DNA from: Agelaius tricolor | Lineage: Eukaryota > Chordata > Aves > Passeriformes > Icteridae | Reading direction: 5' to 3' | Assembly (NCBI GenBank): GCA_023055355.1 | Contig: JALJCS010000034.1 | Coordinates: 634,001-698,000, forward strand | DNA length: 64,000 nt | In this document: positions 34,001-48,400 of the stretch, piece by piece | How positions within the stretch are numbered: position 1 is the first letter of the stretch | Layout of the letters: each line of letters begins with the position of its first letter | The notes under the pieces: generated by a model | The model's database searches: none | Seen by the model: the letters and a program-made list of their open reading frames with translations, nothing else | What the model was told of the DNA's origin: nothing | Made by a program: the position numbers and the translations under genes

Positions 34001-37000
34001 ATCTGACAGAGCAGCCCCACACTTTGAGGTCTGACACACAACTCAGCTTCATGCTGCATTATCAACACTTTAGGGGCAGCAGAGATATCAAAGCAGTCTG
34101 AACACATTGATGTGCAGCTTCCTGTCTCACTGTCCCTTCAGCCCTTCCTTTAAATCAGAAGCATTCACCATTCTGCCATACACAGGGGGAGTTGATGGAG
34201 TCTTGCTGAGAGGTTTAAGAAATCTCTCGCTGCAGGGAACAGTGGATTGCAAACAGAGACAGGCAGAAAAGCTCAGCTATTTGAGAAAAACACAAAGTCT
34301 GGTTGTCTCTCTGCATTTAGCCTGAGACAGAGATAAGCCCAAATTCTCTTGCAATTACCAAGCTAAAAGGACAAAGTAACGGGACAAGAATAGAACCGAT
34401 GCATTTTAACCTCTTCTATCCAAAAGTCTTATCACTCCTCCATCACATTATTCGGTGTTCAACTTGAGAATTAAGCTGACCTTTTGGATACTAAAGGATA
34501 AAAATGCATTAGAACTTCTTGTCTTTCAACCACAAACACACATCCAAGTTCCTTGTCTTTCATCAGGGACACTTGCTTAAGCCTCCAACCACACACATTT
34601 TCCTTCAATCCTGTGTTATTTGTTCTCCCCACAGACCCAAGAGCTGGGATCAGATGAAGCTTTCCTAATGCTCCTTGCTGCAGGGCTCATGACTGAGAAA
34701 GGATAACAGTGGAGCTTAGATGACATGAACCTGAACTTGAATTTACACTGAAGGAATTACATCCCAACAAGAGGGTTTGGGTTTCTGAATCTGCTCTGGC
34801 AGAGCAAGTGCTGCAGTCACTGTCTTCAGTCAACAAGCTCAAAGCACAACAGTCACAATTATCTGGAGCAATAAGTCACAACCCATGAGTCTGAGAAAAA
34901 AGTGCTAAAACATGCAGCAGAACCAGCACAGAGGGACTGCACAACTCCCAGGAAAACCTTAGAGAGTCCTCAGACTGCAATAAGCTTCCCCCACACAGCC
35001 CAAGAAATTTGTGGACTTGCAAAGTATTCTGCACACTGCCTGTAAAGACCAGTTTGTGGGGAGGTCTGTTTGGAACATTTGAGCCCCAGATAAGCAACAA
35101 TTATGGCATAAGGTGTTCATTTCTTTATGACATGAAATTAAGAACTTCTCCTTTCTCTTGGAAATGTTCTGAACTAATTCCATATTTGAATATGGAATGC
35201 TAAAACCATCTCCGGGCTGGAGGACACTAAACATCCACAAGAACATGAACAAATCTTACAGGCAGGTGCCCGGTACCACTGCAGCCTTAGTCCCAGGAAT
35301 TCCCCTATCCCAGCTAAAACAGAGTTCCTCACCTTGCCTGTTTTACTGATGGGATTATTTGAGTCTATTCCCGGTTCTGGACTCTGCTGTAAAATCCCAC
35401 AAAAAATTAGTCACCACTGCAGAGTTTGCAATCTCAAATTCAAGCCAAGAATTAATTAAGCACTAGGAAATAGAACAAAACAATTCAGACAGCTGTGGTC
35501 ACAATGTTGGGATGCAGTCTCAAATAGAAGCCAATAGTGCTTTGGGATGGCTTCTTTTGGAATAACACCAGAGAGGAGTTACAGGAAAAGATTTCAAGGA
35601 AGGTGATTAAATCAACTTGCAGAGATTTACAAAACTAATGGTGAAATCAGCATATTTTCTGCAGCAAATAATAAGTGGATGATGAAGTCTGGTATCACAG
35701 GCTTGCTGGAGATGGCAGCAACATTTTAATGACAACTCAAGCCAAGCTAAGGCACAGCTTGAGAAGGGACAAGACCCTTGCTGACACACGATACATGAGG
35801 AGGCAAACTGAAGAGAGCAGAGAGAAGAACACATGATGAACTGTGATCCCTAGCAGAAAACCAGAAAAGCAATAGAGAGGAGGAGGCTGTGTCCCCTGAC
35901 ACTGACGGAGCAGAATAAACAAGTAGAAAACTTGACCTATACTCCCCCCACAGAGGTAGGGAAGATGACATGAGGAACTTTCTCCTTGCAGAAAATATGA
36001 CCTTGTTTTCTTTCTAAGTAGTTTCCATTCATATTGGAATTGGTCAATTAACATTAAAAATGTAAAAATAAAGGCTATAAAACCTCCCTCGGGGATCATT
36101 CATTTTTAATCATTTTTTTAAATGGCCAAACAAAAGCAAAAAACCAATTTGGTCACACTCCCTCTTGGAGCTGTGGGAGCTGCACAGAAACAAAGCAAAA
36201 TCTCACAGAGGCTGTCCCTGCAGACTTTGTTCATGCAAAACCAGTCTTAATTCTGAAGCCAGTGAGTATGGGAGGACATGAAAATATTGCTCTCCACAAC
36301 CATGTTCAAAACCAAAACAGAGGCACTGATTAAAGCTGAGACTACAAAATATTCTTATGGGAGGTGGTCCTTGAAAATCCCTTCATTCTGATTTTCCACG
36401 AGAAGGCTTTCACAAATAAAAAGCAGCTTCAGCTTTTATTATTTCCGTAACTACTAATTTGAAAAATATCATTAATGACTTTTGATCCAAACTCCACATC
36501 ATTCTAAGACATTCAGCAGCCAGCTTGCATTGTTATCTAATTGGGTCACAGTTCCTTCTGTCATTAAATATTGGATAGAAGGGACAAGTTCCTCACCACA
36601 AGGGCTGTCTAAACGTTTTCTGTTGCAGAAACTTTCAAGTGCCATTTAAAGCATTTGTTAAAGCAGTGAAGTTATCTGTGATGGGTTATGCAAATTTTAT
36701 CCAGGTACAAAAAATTTCGAGTATGATTTAGGAATAAGTAACTGATAACTGCCTTAGCACCCAAGCTTATAAAAGTTCTATTTATCACAGAGGGTCAACA
36801 AAAGACTCTGGTATTGTCAGAGTAACAAATTTCCTGTCTGAAACTTGAGGAAAAAAAATTATTAAGAAATCAGCAAGTTTTTTCCCTTCCTACTTCTTGA
36901 ACCTCATTAATTTCATTTTGGGTTAAATTACAAACTCCCTCATTTTTTAGTCCTTCGCAAACTACTTCAAAGGAAACCTAAATTTTCAGAATAATAAAAA

Positions 37001-40000
37001 ATATCAAATTCAATTAAATTAATTTTTTCTTTTTGTGAATCAACATTAAAAAATACTGATGCAAACAGAGGTTTTATCACTCCATATTATGAAAACTCAT
37101 GTATATTAACCATTAAAAATTCTAATAATCAATGTCTAAGAACAGTTGCTGTCCCTGTTACTGTAAAAGTATACATTTTTTCTCCAAAGAGAAGTTTAGT
37201 GGTTATTTTCCAGTTTGGTTTCTGCTGACCACAGATGCAGGATAAACCAACACAGCAGGATAAATAATTGTGGCTGTTTCTCCATAGACAGATAAAGACT
37301 CATGATCATTAACAGTAAACAATAACTGCCAACAATAAACATTTAATGATACTCATAAAAATAATTGGCCATTGTGAAGCTCAGCAAATTTAAGACAATT
37401 TTGCATTAAATTGGTGGTTGTGCATTTAAGAAGACAGTACTTCACTGAAGGACAGCAAGTGATGAAGCAGCCACTCTCTCCTGATTCTGGCTGTTTAAAA
37501 AGATCATTTCTGAAACTGAGCATTCTGGCTTTTCCCTCCTGCATATTCTCCAAGGGATCACCTTGCCTTGCTCAAAAATGTAATGGATGCTACACTGGCA
37601 GAAACCACTTGCAGATAAAGCAAAACAAGTGCATTTATAATTGCCAATTCTGCAACCAGGCAGAACTACCACTAATGGTGTGTTCAGGGAGAAATTCTGC
37701 TCAGTGTTCACCACTAAGTGTGGTCCTCAGTGCAAGAAATGACCTTTGCTCAGTGCAAGAAATGGCTTTTTTCTCCTCCCAGCTCACAGCACCCGCAGAG
37801 CACCTGGGGGGAAGCCAATTGCTTTCCTCAGCAGATGTTTGTACTGAGCAGCTTTTAAACTGGCTCTGTGCCCATCACAACCAGACCAAAGATTCAGACC
37901 CAGGACAGGACTTAATCATTTGTCAGCCCCAGTCATCTCAAAGTCCCCCAGCTACCATGGCATTCCCGAAACATCCTTTTTGAAGGAAATATGGGAAGGG
38001 GTGAATTTTTAACCTTAACACTTTTTAAAGCCAAGAGATGGCAGAGCAAGATAACAATTAGGTACGTCCAGCTCACAACACAGTCAGCCACTGGACCATA
38101 CCTAAATTGATTTAAGATTTCAAATGATGACAATGTGGGTTTTAAGTCTGTGCTTATTTGTACCAACTGCTAAAAATCATCATTCAAAGAGTGGTTTCAA
38201 AAAAGACTAACTTGGCTTACTTGTGTGAAATCCACTGGATGAAACTGAATTGAAAACGCAGACTGCAATTTTGTCCAAGGTACAAAGCTGTGAAATTCTT
38301 TGCAGTTCTCCGGCCATGAATTCAATCAATAAATGAAATAAAAAAGGAATAGATGCTTACTTAAAAATGTAGAGAAAAAATGAAATTCTACTTAAATGGA
38401 AGCATTGACTCCAGTCATTGCAATTTCAGATAAATGATAAGAACTGGAAAGTGAGGAAAACACATTGCTTACATTTAGTTTCAGTTAAGGTACACCTGAA
38501 ATAAGAGTTAATTACCATGTAAAAATAACTCCCCTGTTGGAAGTCTCAACTCAAATGAAGTGCTATAAATTAAAGTACCTCAAGTCCCTGCCATTTTAAC
38601 ATCTTTCCATTTGACTGCTGCAGTATTGCTCTTAAAAGTAATCAGCATCTCTTAATTTTTGTGACCATTACTTCTTTAAGCATCTGCTATCATGTTATCA
38701 AGGTCTTGAAGCATTTTTGAGCCTTATTGATCATTGCTTGGCACATCACAAGTCAAATCCCGGGGATATTGAAGTTTTAAGTGTACTCAGAGAATTCTGG
38801 TAATCTGCACTTCAGGAGCAACCTCACCAGACCCTCTGCTCCACAGCAAACCACCTTGTTTTTGAGAATTAGGCTGCCTGGAAAGAAGAGCATGACAAAA
38901 TACAAGCACACTGTCACTAAAACCAGACTGATAATTCAGCTGAACTTCAGCAATGAAATCCCAAAAGTGATTTTTATATCCCCAAAGCAAAATAAAAACA
39001 GCTGCTTTTTAAAAACATCTTATTTTCTCTTGATCCAACACTCTTAAGATCCTTATGTTCCAGAACGACCTGGTATACATAACAGAAAAAGTTGGCTTAC
39101 AGAACTGAGGTGAAATCAATTGATAGGCTCCCTTTTCTACATGGACTCAGCAGGATAATTTGTCCAAGACTTTCTCAGGGTGATAATAGTGCTTAGCAGG
39201 AATAGCTATCTGTAAAATTGCAGCAGACCACATAGCTGAAATAAGTGTGAAGAAAACTCAGTTATCTGCTGCACTAATAACCACAAGCCTGTACCCATCA
39301 TGCTGAGAAAACCTCCAGGAGGAACAATGTCATTACCTTCAAAGTTCAGGTTGGCTTGATGAGCTGTTGATTCCAATTAACACAGAAGGAAATGGCTGGG
39401 TAAGTACCACCCTCATTTAGGAAGTTTGTCTAATGTTCACACCATGATGAGTTCTGAAACAACTTTCTTTTGAGGATTGCTACATTTAAAACAACATTTA
39501 ACCACATACGGCAGCTACAAATTTCATCTCCTCATCCTGTAATCATAGACAAATGTCTAAGGAGTGTTCACACATCCAACAGAAAAAGTAAAATGCTCTG
39601 ATCAGAGGCAGTTTCAAGTAGAAGTTAAACCCTCATCTCACAAAAGGTTGCCAAAATTCTGTTTCAGTGTTCAAAGTCAATATCCTTGCTCATCATGCAG
39701 TTAAGGGAATGAGCAAAACACTAGAAAACGGCATCTTGCAAAAAGCCTGAAATGGTCCCTTCTGTCCTTTGCAGTATTTGTTTTTCTAAGGATTAATGAA
39801 ACTGGTGGTACACTCTGCGTATAACATTGTCTATCAATTAGCATTTGTAACTACACATCTAACTGTTATAAATTAGCATATTTATGTGTGTACAAATAGA
39901 CTGATTTCACAGGATATTGGATTAGAAAAGCTAATCCTCATTCCAATGAATAAATTAAAACACTAATTTATGATCTACTTTGTGTTACTGGCTCTTTCTT

Positions 40001-41112
40001 CTATTTCAAATTTTGAAAATTATTACCAAGAATTTTCAAAATATTGCATAGGAAAAAGGTCTTTTTATGCTAAGATGTAAGGTGTGCATGATTGAATGTT
40101 TCATTCCACATGCTTACAAGCTGAGCCTTGGCCAAGTTAAGAGGTGGAAGGACGTGCTCATTGGAACGGAGAGATGGAAATAATGAAACTCTGAACACAA
40201 GAGAAAGGTTCACAGAAAAATGAAAATTCCTTGCTGCGCCAAGACAAAGGAGATAATTTTATCCAACAGATAGAAAAGCTCAGGTCAGAATCGTGACCAT
40301 TGCTTCTCAAGAGCAACATCCACTGAAACACACAGTCTGCAGGTGGAATGAGGTTAAACCTTCCCAAAATGGGAAAAAACCCTTGACTCTGACCTCGATT
40401 ATTTCATCATCTACACTTATTTACCATTTCAAAAATGGTACTAGAGTGTTCTTGTGACTTAAAAATCTTTGTCTGAACAATCACCACATTAGAGAAAATT
40501 TTACATCAGGATAACCTCGTGTTGAAATTATCCAAAAGAACAGGATAAAGTGAAATGATCATGCTGCAGGCATTTTTCTCATTTTTAGCAAATAGAATGC
40601 ACTCGTATTGAGGGATGTTTTGAACAAAACAAACACATTCACATTACTGCACGGTCACGTGAAAAATACTCCTCTTCATCTTCAGTATCTCTCACAGAAT
40701 TAACACCAGGATGAAGTTGCAAAGTGAAAAATACTGTATAAGGAGTGGTATTGCCCCACACACGGGATACCTGTGTGCGCTTCAGAGAGATTCATCCTGA
40801 GTTTGCTCCAGCCCCTGGAAACACCATAAACATGAGGCAACCATGGGACTGTTCCACAGCTTCTCTCCAAGCTTGTGACATGGGTTTATGCTCCCAATAG
40901 CTACTGCAAGGAGTGCAAGTCAACAGCAAGGGGTGGCAGAATTGGACAAAAATAGCATTATTGGCACATGAGAAATTAAATATGGATTACCTGAAAGACC
41001 TGAACTCTGCACCTTACCTAGTGCAACTTCAATGCTGAGGCTTTGAGACAGACACTGTAATTTACAACTTCTAATTTTTATGTCCTGTAGATGTGAAATC
41101 CCCAGCCACCAA

Positions 41113-41224
41113 TCCAGAGTAACCACCTGAGTAACCAACTATTTGCTATTAAGATTTTTATACAACCTTCTCCAGAGTAACCACCTGAGTAACTAACTAT
41201 TTGCTATTAAGATTTTATACCATT
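41113..41224. repeat. 58-bp tandem duplication
   Basis: tccagagtaaccacctgag starts both copies (41113 and 41171). They continue through atttgctattaagatttt and differ by one substitution and a small indel. A 10-bp-arm hairpin follows at 41221-41246. Confidence 0.9.
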
Positions 41225-41246
41225 GTAAGCCTTATTGCTTACAATG
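41221..41246. repeat. inverted repeat, 10-bp arms
   Basis: cattgtaagc, a six-base loop, then gcttacaatg. It abuts the 58-bp duplication. Confidence 0.85.
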
Positions 41247-44200
41247 TTCCTTTTCAGCAAACATACGGGTTGCATGACTACCTAAACTCAACGTATCCCC
41301 CACCATTTGTAAACTGTTACCAAGAGAAACTGTTTTTTCTGTGCTAATTGTTGACATCATATATTAGCAGGAATAGAGTGAGCATGGAGTAAGATTTTAC
41401 ACAGCAAAACAAAGAAGGCTCATAGACAGTAAACCCTGGATCCCAGCCCCAAAACCCTATTTTATACTCATTTCTTTGGCTTTGGGAAGACATTAGGACA
41501 GCCTGCAGCTTCGCAGAAATTGAACAATGACAATCCTAGCTAAAGCAGCTGTTCTGCAGATGCAAAGGAAGATGTAGAATGTTTCCTGGACAAGCAGCCT
41601 GAAAATGACTCTCTCACAGATGAATAAGCATCAATACAAAACACACTGTTACAAACCTAGTATTTCCATATAACAGATAATGAAAAACCATCTGTCCATT
41701 CTGGTTATTTGCCAAGCAGCCAGCCCAGCACACCATTTTACTACCTGTATCTAAGGTATCCTACTAATAAAGAATATTTCTTAACTGTTTTCATTTTGTC
41801 TGCACGTGCTGATTAATAACTTCATCATTTAACCCACCTCTTCCAAAGTTAGTCATGTACATAACAAGGAGATTAATTCCTGAAAGTCTAACTGTGCTCC
41901 TCTTTTGGATTTGGAGGAAAAAAAAAAAGAGCTTCTTTAGTGCAATCAGTGAAAATTAGGGCCAACATCTTATTCTGCAGGAATTTCCCCAGTTAAGCAT
42001 AATATTTCTATGGCCTTCTAATGATCAATATCCTGTGCTCTCAATATCCAGTTCCAGTCCTGGTTGTCTTTTAGATACCAGAAGCCAGCGGGTATTAAGA
42101 GATAAATTGTACTCAGCGCTACTTTAGTCCAACATGTAACATGAAGAGTATGTTTGCAATTAAAATTCACACAATGCAGTATTGGAAGTGAACACATTGC
42201 ACTATCAGTAGCAGCACAAGGCAATGATGAAAAATCCACAATGGCGTGGTACTGTGTGCTGCATTATGCAAATGGATGCAGCAAAGGTCAAAGCTTATCT
42301 CAATCTCATAATAATGTAGTCTATGGAGAATAATTAATTTACAGTGTGCTTTCTTCTTTTGTGTACCACAACACTAAAAGCCATTTTATTTGGGAATTTT
42401 CTTGCTTTATATTGCAGAGAGAAATAATATCAACGGCTTTCAATTTTCTCTTCAGGAACCAGGGCAGGAGGGAAGGCACAGCTCTTTATTTTCCATAGCA
42501 ACACCAGGCTAAAATTAAGCACCAAAAATACTGCCTTTTAATTACTAAAATGCTGTTAAATTTCAGTGTTTAGGAATGAGATTGCTGTGCCCAACAGCTG
42601 CCTCATGTTACAAGGGCACAAGTGTTTCAACAACTTCCATGAAGCAAGCAGTGCTCTAAGGATTCAGTTATATTGCACAGCTCCCTACAGAGGGTCACAG
42701 GTGAGATGTAGGATATATTTGTGAATTACTGAGGCCCTGTGCTGGGGATGGGAAGTGCGATCCAGAGCAAAAAGTTGGTGAAGCTGGACCATAAAAAGCC
42801 AGGATGCAAACCTGAGTCTGAGGTGCTGGTGGCAAGGTGGCAAACTGGTGTTCCATGAGTTCTGATTCTGATACTCTAATCCCCATCTTCTCCATCCACC
42901 GGGCCAGCTCTGTTTTCCTCTCTCTGCCAAAAAAACCAAGAATTTCTCAGCTCTGTAAGAAAAATAGCCTCCAAGAGCGATGTTCAGAGCAGCCCAAGCT
43001 ACCTGATGCAACCTCTTTTTCACACCTATTTTTAAATACATGTTACACATACAGAGATTTTAAAAGAGTGGTCCTCTGACATAAGCCTCAGGAGAGCAGC
43101 TCTCTAAGCAATAGGATGAGATGTTGGTGTTCTTTCAAATCCAAGGGATCTTATTCCTTACTCTCAAATATTTGTACCGATTTGGCATTTTAAGCTGGAA
43201 GCTAAATAGAGCTGCCTGGGAATCAGAAGGGGTCACACTGCGCAGATGACAAAAAACTGCCATGACCAAGAAGCAGTAATTCTCTTACAGGAACCCATGT
43301 TTCACACAACTGCTTTACACAATTAACTGAGGACTAATTGATCCCACAGGAAATCTGTCATTCATCAGGAACTTTAACTTCCCAATTCCAGCTTCACTTC
43401 CTGTAGCTTATTTTTTCCTTCTGTTTTCTAGGAAGCTGCCTGCTTGTGGTTGTTTCTAAGGAACCTGAACAACGTGACCTTCATGGGATCGAGTGGCTTC
43501 TAAAGCTCATTCCCTACTCCTTGCGCAGGTCAGAACAACTCTTGTGTGGTTTTTATGTCCCTTAGGTGACAAACTTGCACACAGGCAAGCACCTTTCCCC
43601 ATCCCTAGAGATCATCTGTCACTGTTACCTCGAGTGTTCATCACAAGATGCAGAACTAGACCAGTGGCAATGCCATCCAAACTCACACAGATCCAGCTGT
43701 CCTTCTGTCAGTTACCTTGACACACTCTGGATGCAACCCCAGCAATTTCCAGGGAAGGTGGAAAAGCTGCAGAGTAGTTAATGTTGACAGTAGTTGCTAA
43801 AAGGTCATTCAGAGACATTCATTAGTTGTTTGCTGTAGCAGACAGTCACTATTATTGGCAGCAGAAATTGGCAGGAAGCACTGTTATTGTCAGAAAGCAT
43901 TAAAAGAGTGTCATTTGTCAATAGGTGCTCTTCCACAGAGCAGCAGGCTAAGAAAACTCCGTCTCTCAATTTAACTGGAAAAAACAGCATAAATACCCAG
44001 ACATGTTTTTATCTGCATCTCTGATGTGGGCATGGAAGATTCTTTAGGAACTCTGCATCAGCCCACTACCCTGTCTGGGAGCAGAAAAGCAGAAAACATG
44101 CAGAAGCATTTTACCCTGAATTTCAGTTTCTGGGGTTCTGCTCTGAGTTTTTCCAGAATGAAGAATCTCTGTGACTATCCACCTGTCAGGCTCATTTAGC

Positions 44201-47200
44201 ACTAACTCTCTTTCTAAGCACAGAGACTTGGATGTTGCTATGTAAATGAACTCAGATCTGTTTGCCCTTTATTGGCAAGGGGAAAAAAACATAGTAAGAT
44301 TCAAGATCCCTTTTTTTTTCCATGTATTTCAGCAAATGTAACCATAATACATTAAAGACTTGCAAGGTGGAAGTAAATTATAAATCCAAGTTGCATCCCT
44401 CTATAATTTTGCATTATGGCAGTACAATAATGGAATTAATAAAACTTGCATTTTTATGCTGTCAAGTTAGATTAAAAAGCATTATTTAGCCCTCCCCAAG
44501 CCTACACTCTAATAAATGTCAAGTCCCCAACTCTTAGGTATTTAAATATTTGCACAACGAGTCTTTAATAAGGAGAACACACACTGCAGATACGTGTGCT
44601 GTTGTACTATTAAACTGAAATAAATAACCTGGGACAATTATTCCCAGTCCTAACAAAGCTGATTTGCTAATCAAATGTCAATAAAATGACTTGTTTTTAA
44701 TATGGACACAATTGCACTAATAACTTAGAATTATTAAATAAAGGCTTTCAGAAGGAACACAGAAGCACTGTTGGTTTTTTCATGGCACCCTTCATTCTCC
44801 TGCTGGCTTCCCTCACCTCAAGCATTCAGAATCCCTTTCATTCAATAAAGCAGTCAAAGGCTGGCACTTGACTTTCATTTCCATCTTTGTCCCTGTCACA
44901 GGAGAGGGGACAAGCAAGAAGATGGGAGAGATAACAGAAGAAAGGGAATAGTTTATAGCACAGCACCTTTTGTTTGTAGTTTATCTCACTGCTCACCAGC
45001 CAGGTCTCCATTTTCTATTGGATTGTCCCAACACTTTTCTCTAAGAAAGGAAATGAGCCACTTGCTGTAGCACACTTGGCCTAGCTCAGCCCTTCATTTG
45101 AGTGTCTGCTGGATGCATTCAGCTTTCCAGGAGAAGTTCAACAGCTGAAAGCCAGGGCAATACCATGGGACAGGAAATACAAAGCAACTCCATGGGAACT
45201 GGCAATAGCAGAAGTGTTGATGAAAATCTCATGCCCTTGGGGCTGCTGACAGCTTTGAGTACTCATTTTGACCTTGACCATAACTCTTGTCCTCATTCAA
45301 GAGCTTTCCTTTTTATTCTGTTCATTAACAATGAAATTGAATTTCTAAACGGAGTTACACAGTGAAAGAGGGGGACATGTTCTCACTTCAAAGATTGACA
45401 TATTCTTAAGGGACTTTTCATGTACCCTGTTGGTGAGTCATCAAGGAAAAGATGGTTACTGAGTTACAAAAGCAATAAAACAGGCAATTTACTAAAACGC
45501 TACCTGAAAATATCCATGGAACAATGAGTCTGATTAGCTAACAGCAACAGATGGGTTTATGATTACAAGTTTTACGACTCTTGGATAACATAAAGCCCTT
45601 TTTTTCCTCAAAAGGAAGTTGCAGCACTTAATGCATTTGCTGAGCTTAGTGTTGTCAGCCCTATAAATCACTCCAATTGCACTCCCAGAAATAAGATCGG
45701 CACTGTATGGTTAGAAATTTACAGTGTGCTAATAAATGACTTGAGAGATAATTTCTGGCTTTCAATATCTAGTCCAAAGAACTAGATATTCCTACAGTCA
45801 AAGGCATTTATTGCTGATAAAAATCTAACTATTAGCACCAGTTAGTTACATTTACTAATGACCATAAATGACCTGGAGCAAGTTGTTCCTTACATGTAAA
45901 ATCAGTAAAAGATCATTTCTGATGATGGGTTTTGATTACACTTGCAAGATGGAATAACACAAGACAGGTAGACTGTACACTTGGTGACAGCTTTTTATAA
46001 CATTTCCCTGGCTGGAAATAGAGAAATACTTCTGGTCTTACTTCAGCTTTGGGGCAAACTAAATTATTCAGTTCCTTCAAAGTAGCCAAAAATCACATTT
46101 TCTCAGTGTTTGTTTCAAGCTCTGCTGTGTTGATTCTATCACAAACCAGTATTAATGGAACGCCACAATCACACTTGCACAGAAATCAAACGCTGAGGCA
46201 CTACATCCTGGCACTGTCATACAGTATCCAAGGGCAAGTGAGTCCTTGACTGCAGGAATCATCTTTGTTATTACTCTACTATTGCTATTTTAAAGACTGA
46301 TATTTATTTAAGGACTAATAATTATTATTCTAATGCCACATCAAAAAACTTACTGACAACACAGTGCTTGACACAAGAGTGAACTTAAAACAAATTAGAA
46401 CTAGTGCAGCATCATCTCTAGAAGTACTCCTTCGACTTGATCTTCTATTAAGGCAAAAATGGGCAGAACTCAGCTGAAGAGGTGGCAGATCAGAATTACC
46501 CAAGCACTACATAAAAGCAAAGTAAAATAATAACCCAGCAGCCAATTCAGTAGAAATGACAGGATAACCTTTTCCAGCTGTGTGGTTTTAAGTTTCATAA
46601 AGGCAGAAGTCCCCAGACTATTTCCAGTGGAGGTGCAGGTGTGGACACCACAGCTGTTCCACAGACAGCTCAGTGGTCACACAGTGACACTCTGCTCACC
46701 AGGCTCCTTCAGGCTGAGAAGGTCAAAGGACATAGAACAAAAAAACCATTAAAATGTGTGTTAATGATGTCACATTTGTCCATGAGCAACCATCATTATT
46801 CCAGAGAGGCCTCTGTGCCAAAGGATGCCCTCAGAGACACTACGTCTTGCTAGAACAATCTCTGTTAGAACCAGGGCTCACCCTGCAGAGCTCTGCAGCA
46901 TCCCCATGTGCAGCTGCTCCATTTGCCCACAGGAAGCTCTCCCTGCAGCCACATGGAAGCAGCTGCTCACTCAGCCTGCTTCCCTCCCACCTGGCCAGCA
47001 TCAACTGCTCATTTCCTGACACAGAGATCAGCCCTGCTTCATTCCTTCAGCACCAGCCTGACCAGTGCAAACAGCAACTAATTTCCTCTTTAAACTGACA
47101 CTGCAAGGCTCATGCTGTGCACTATGAATACCTTTTTAGTTTTTTTGAATCTTGAAGGAGCACACACAGTAAGACATATAAATGAAGGCTACAGAATTTT

Positions 47201-48200
47201 GGAGTGCCTGGCATTGGAATGATGAGCTACAAACATCTGAAGGAGTTTAACAAGATACTTTTCTTAATCTGAATTATGTTTAATGAAGTACAAAAAAACT
47301 TCAGATTGTTCTCAAATTTATCACGGTTTTACCTAACAATGCTCTGGTCTGTCTGACACACAAATCTGCAAATTAATTAGTCCTCTGAAAGAGCCATGTG
47401 GACACAAGATTTCTATCTAAATAAAGACCCCATCCAAGCTGTTTTTCCTGCTTCTGTGGCTCAAGAAACCACCTGTTTAACTGGAAACAACAGATAATTA
47501 GCCCATAACTGCAGCTGCTTGCATGTTGTCTGGTCTACTGACATATCCTTGAAACTATTATGCCCAATTAGTAGTTTGGATGGTTTCTCCCTCCTAGCAG
47601 TTAAAAGGGAACAATCTCTTGAAAAAGGTGGTCTCTCTTAGGCTTTCCACTGAATATGTCACTCAGCCACCCTTAGGCCACTGCTCTAAGGTAAAAAGCT
47701 GTGCCTTGATAAACCAGTTGCTGTTTTTCCCTGTAACTAGTAGCGTGCACTGGGCACATGCACTCCATTGTACAGCCACTGCCTGCTGAGTGCACTCCAT
47801 GGTTAACAACCTCAAAGCACCTCTAATTTAAATCACTCCAATATTATATGCACATTCTTCCTGAAGAAATGCAGAATACTTGTGAAATATTGCTTTTAAG
47901 AATCATGGTTTAACCTCTAAAACACCTACACACCAAAAAAAGTCTATTACAGCTTGTACAGTTTTACATTTTACTTTATGGCTACAGTAAAACAAAATGA
48001 ATTATTTTGGTGCCAGATGAAATATTTTAACAGCAACATTTAAAGTAAGGATTATTTTGAATAGCACTAGAACATGAAAATGCTTAATGCCATAGAGGAG
48101 TTGGCTTTGGCACAGGGCAGATAAGCAAAGACTGCACAACACTACATTAAGCACTGAGATGTACGTGTTCCTCAGACCAGTTGTGCTTATCAGCTATACA
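41247..48200. other. AT-rich DNA without supported genes, part 3
   Basis: Another ATGCAAAT octamer at 42266-42273 lies close to an AAAGGTCAAAG nuclear-receptor-like half site. A perfect inverted repeat (10-bp arms, aatatctagt) lies at 45764-45790. The stretches 42240-42420 and 44480-44750 are rich in TAAT-type homeobox motifs and would be candidates for conserved noncoding elements. No gene is seen. Confidence 0.5.
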
Positions 48201-48279
48201 TAATTCCAATGTCTACATTCCTCCTGAAGCCATGGCTCCCTGCAGGTCTCTCCCAAGCCATGAGGGCACACACTAAACT

Positions 48280-48400
48280 CAGAACCCAGGCAACGCTGCC
48301 GCCCAGGACTCGCAGTGCAGCCCGCAGGGAGGGCCGGCCAAGGAGCTGTTCCTCCCCAAGTGCTGAAGGCAAGCCCGGGGCCGGCAGAGGGCGAGATGTC
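48280..48400. promoter_or_regulatory. small CpG-rich patch with CTCF-like site
   Basis: About 120 bp with several CpGs in otherwise CpG-poor DNA. At 48381-48394 ccggcagagggcga matches the CTCF consensus on the plus strand at nearly all positions. It is too small for a typical promoter island. Confidence 0.4.

Larger units (their letters stand above)
25001..41100. other. AT-rich DNA without supported genes, part 2
   Basis: Holds a 20-bp perfect palindrome (25987-26006), an AT/CA microsatellite (31046-31080), and one frame of 190 codons from a TTG (173 from its first ATG) at 37411-37983 that I cannot assign. No splice-linked exon series was found on either strand. Confidence 0.55.
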
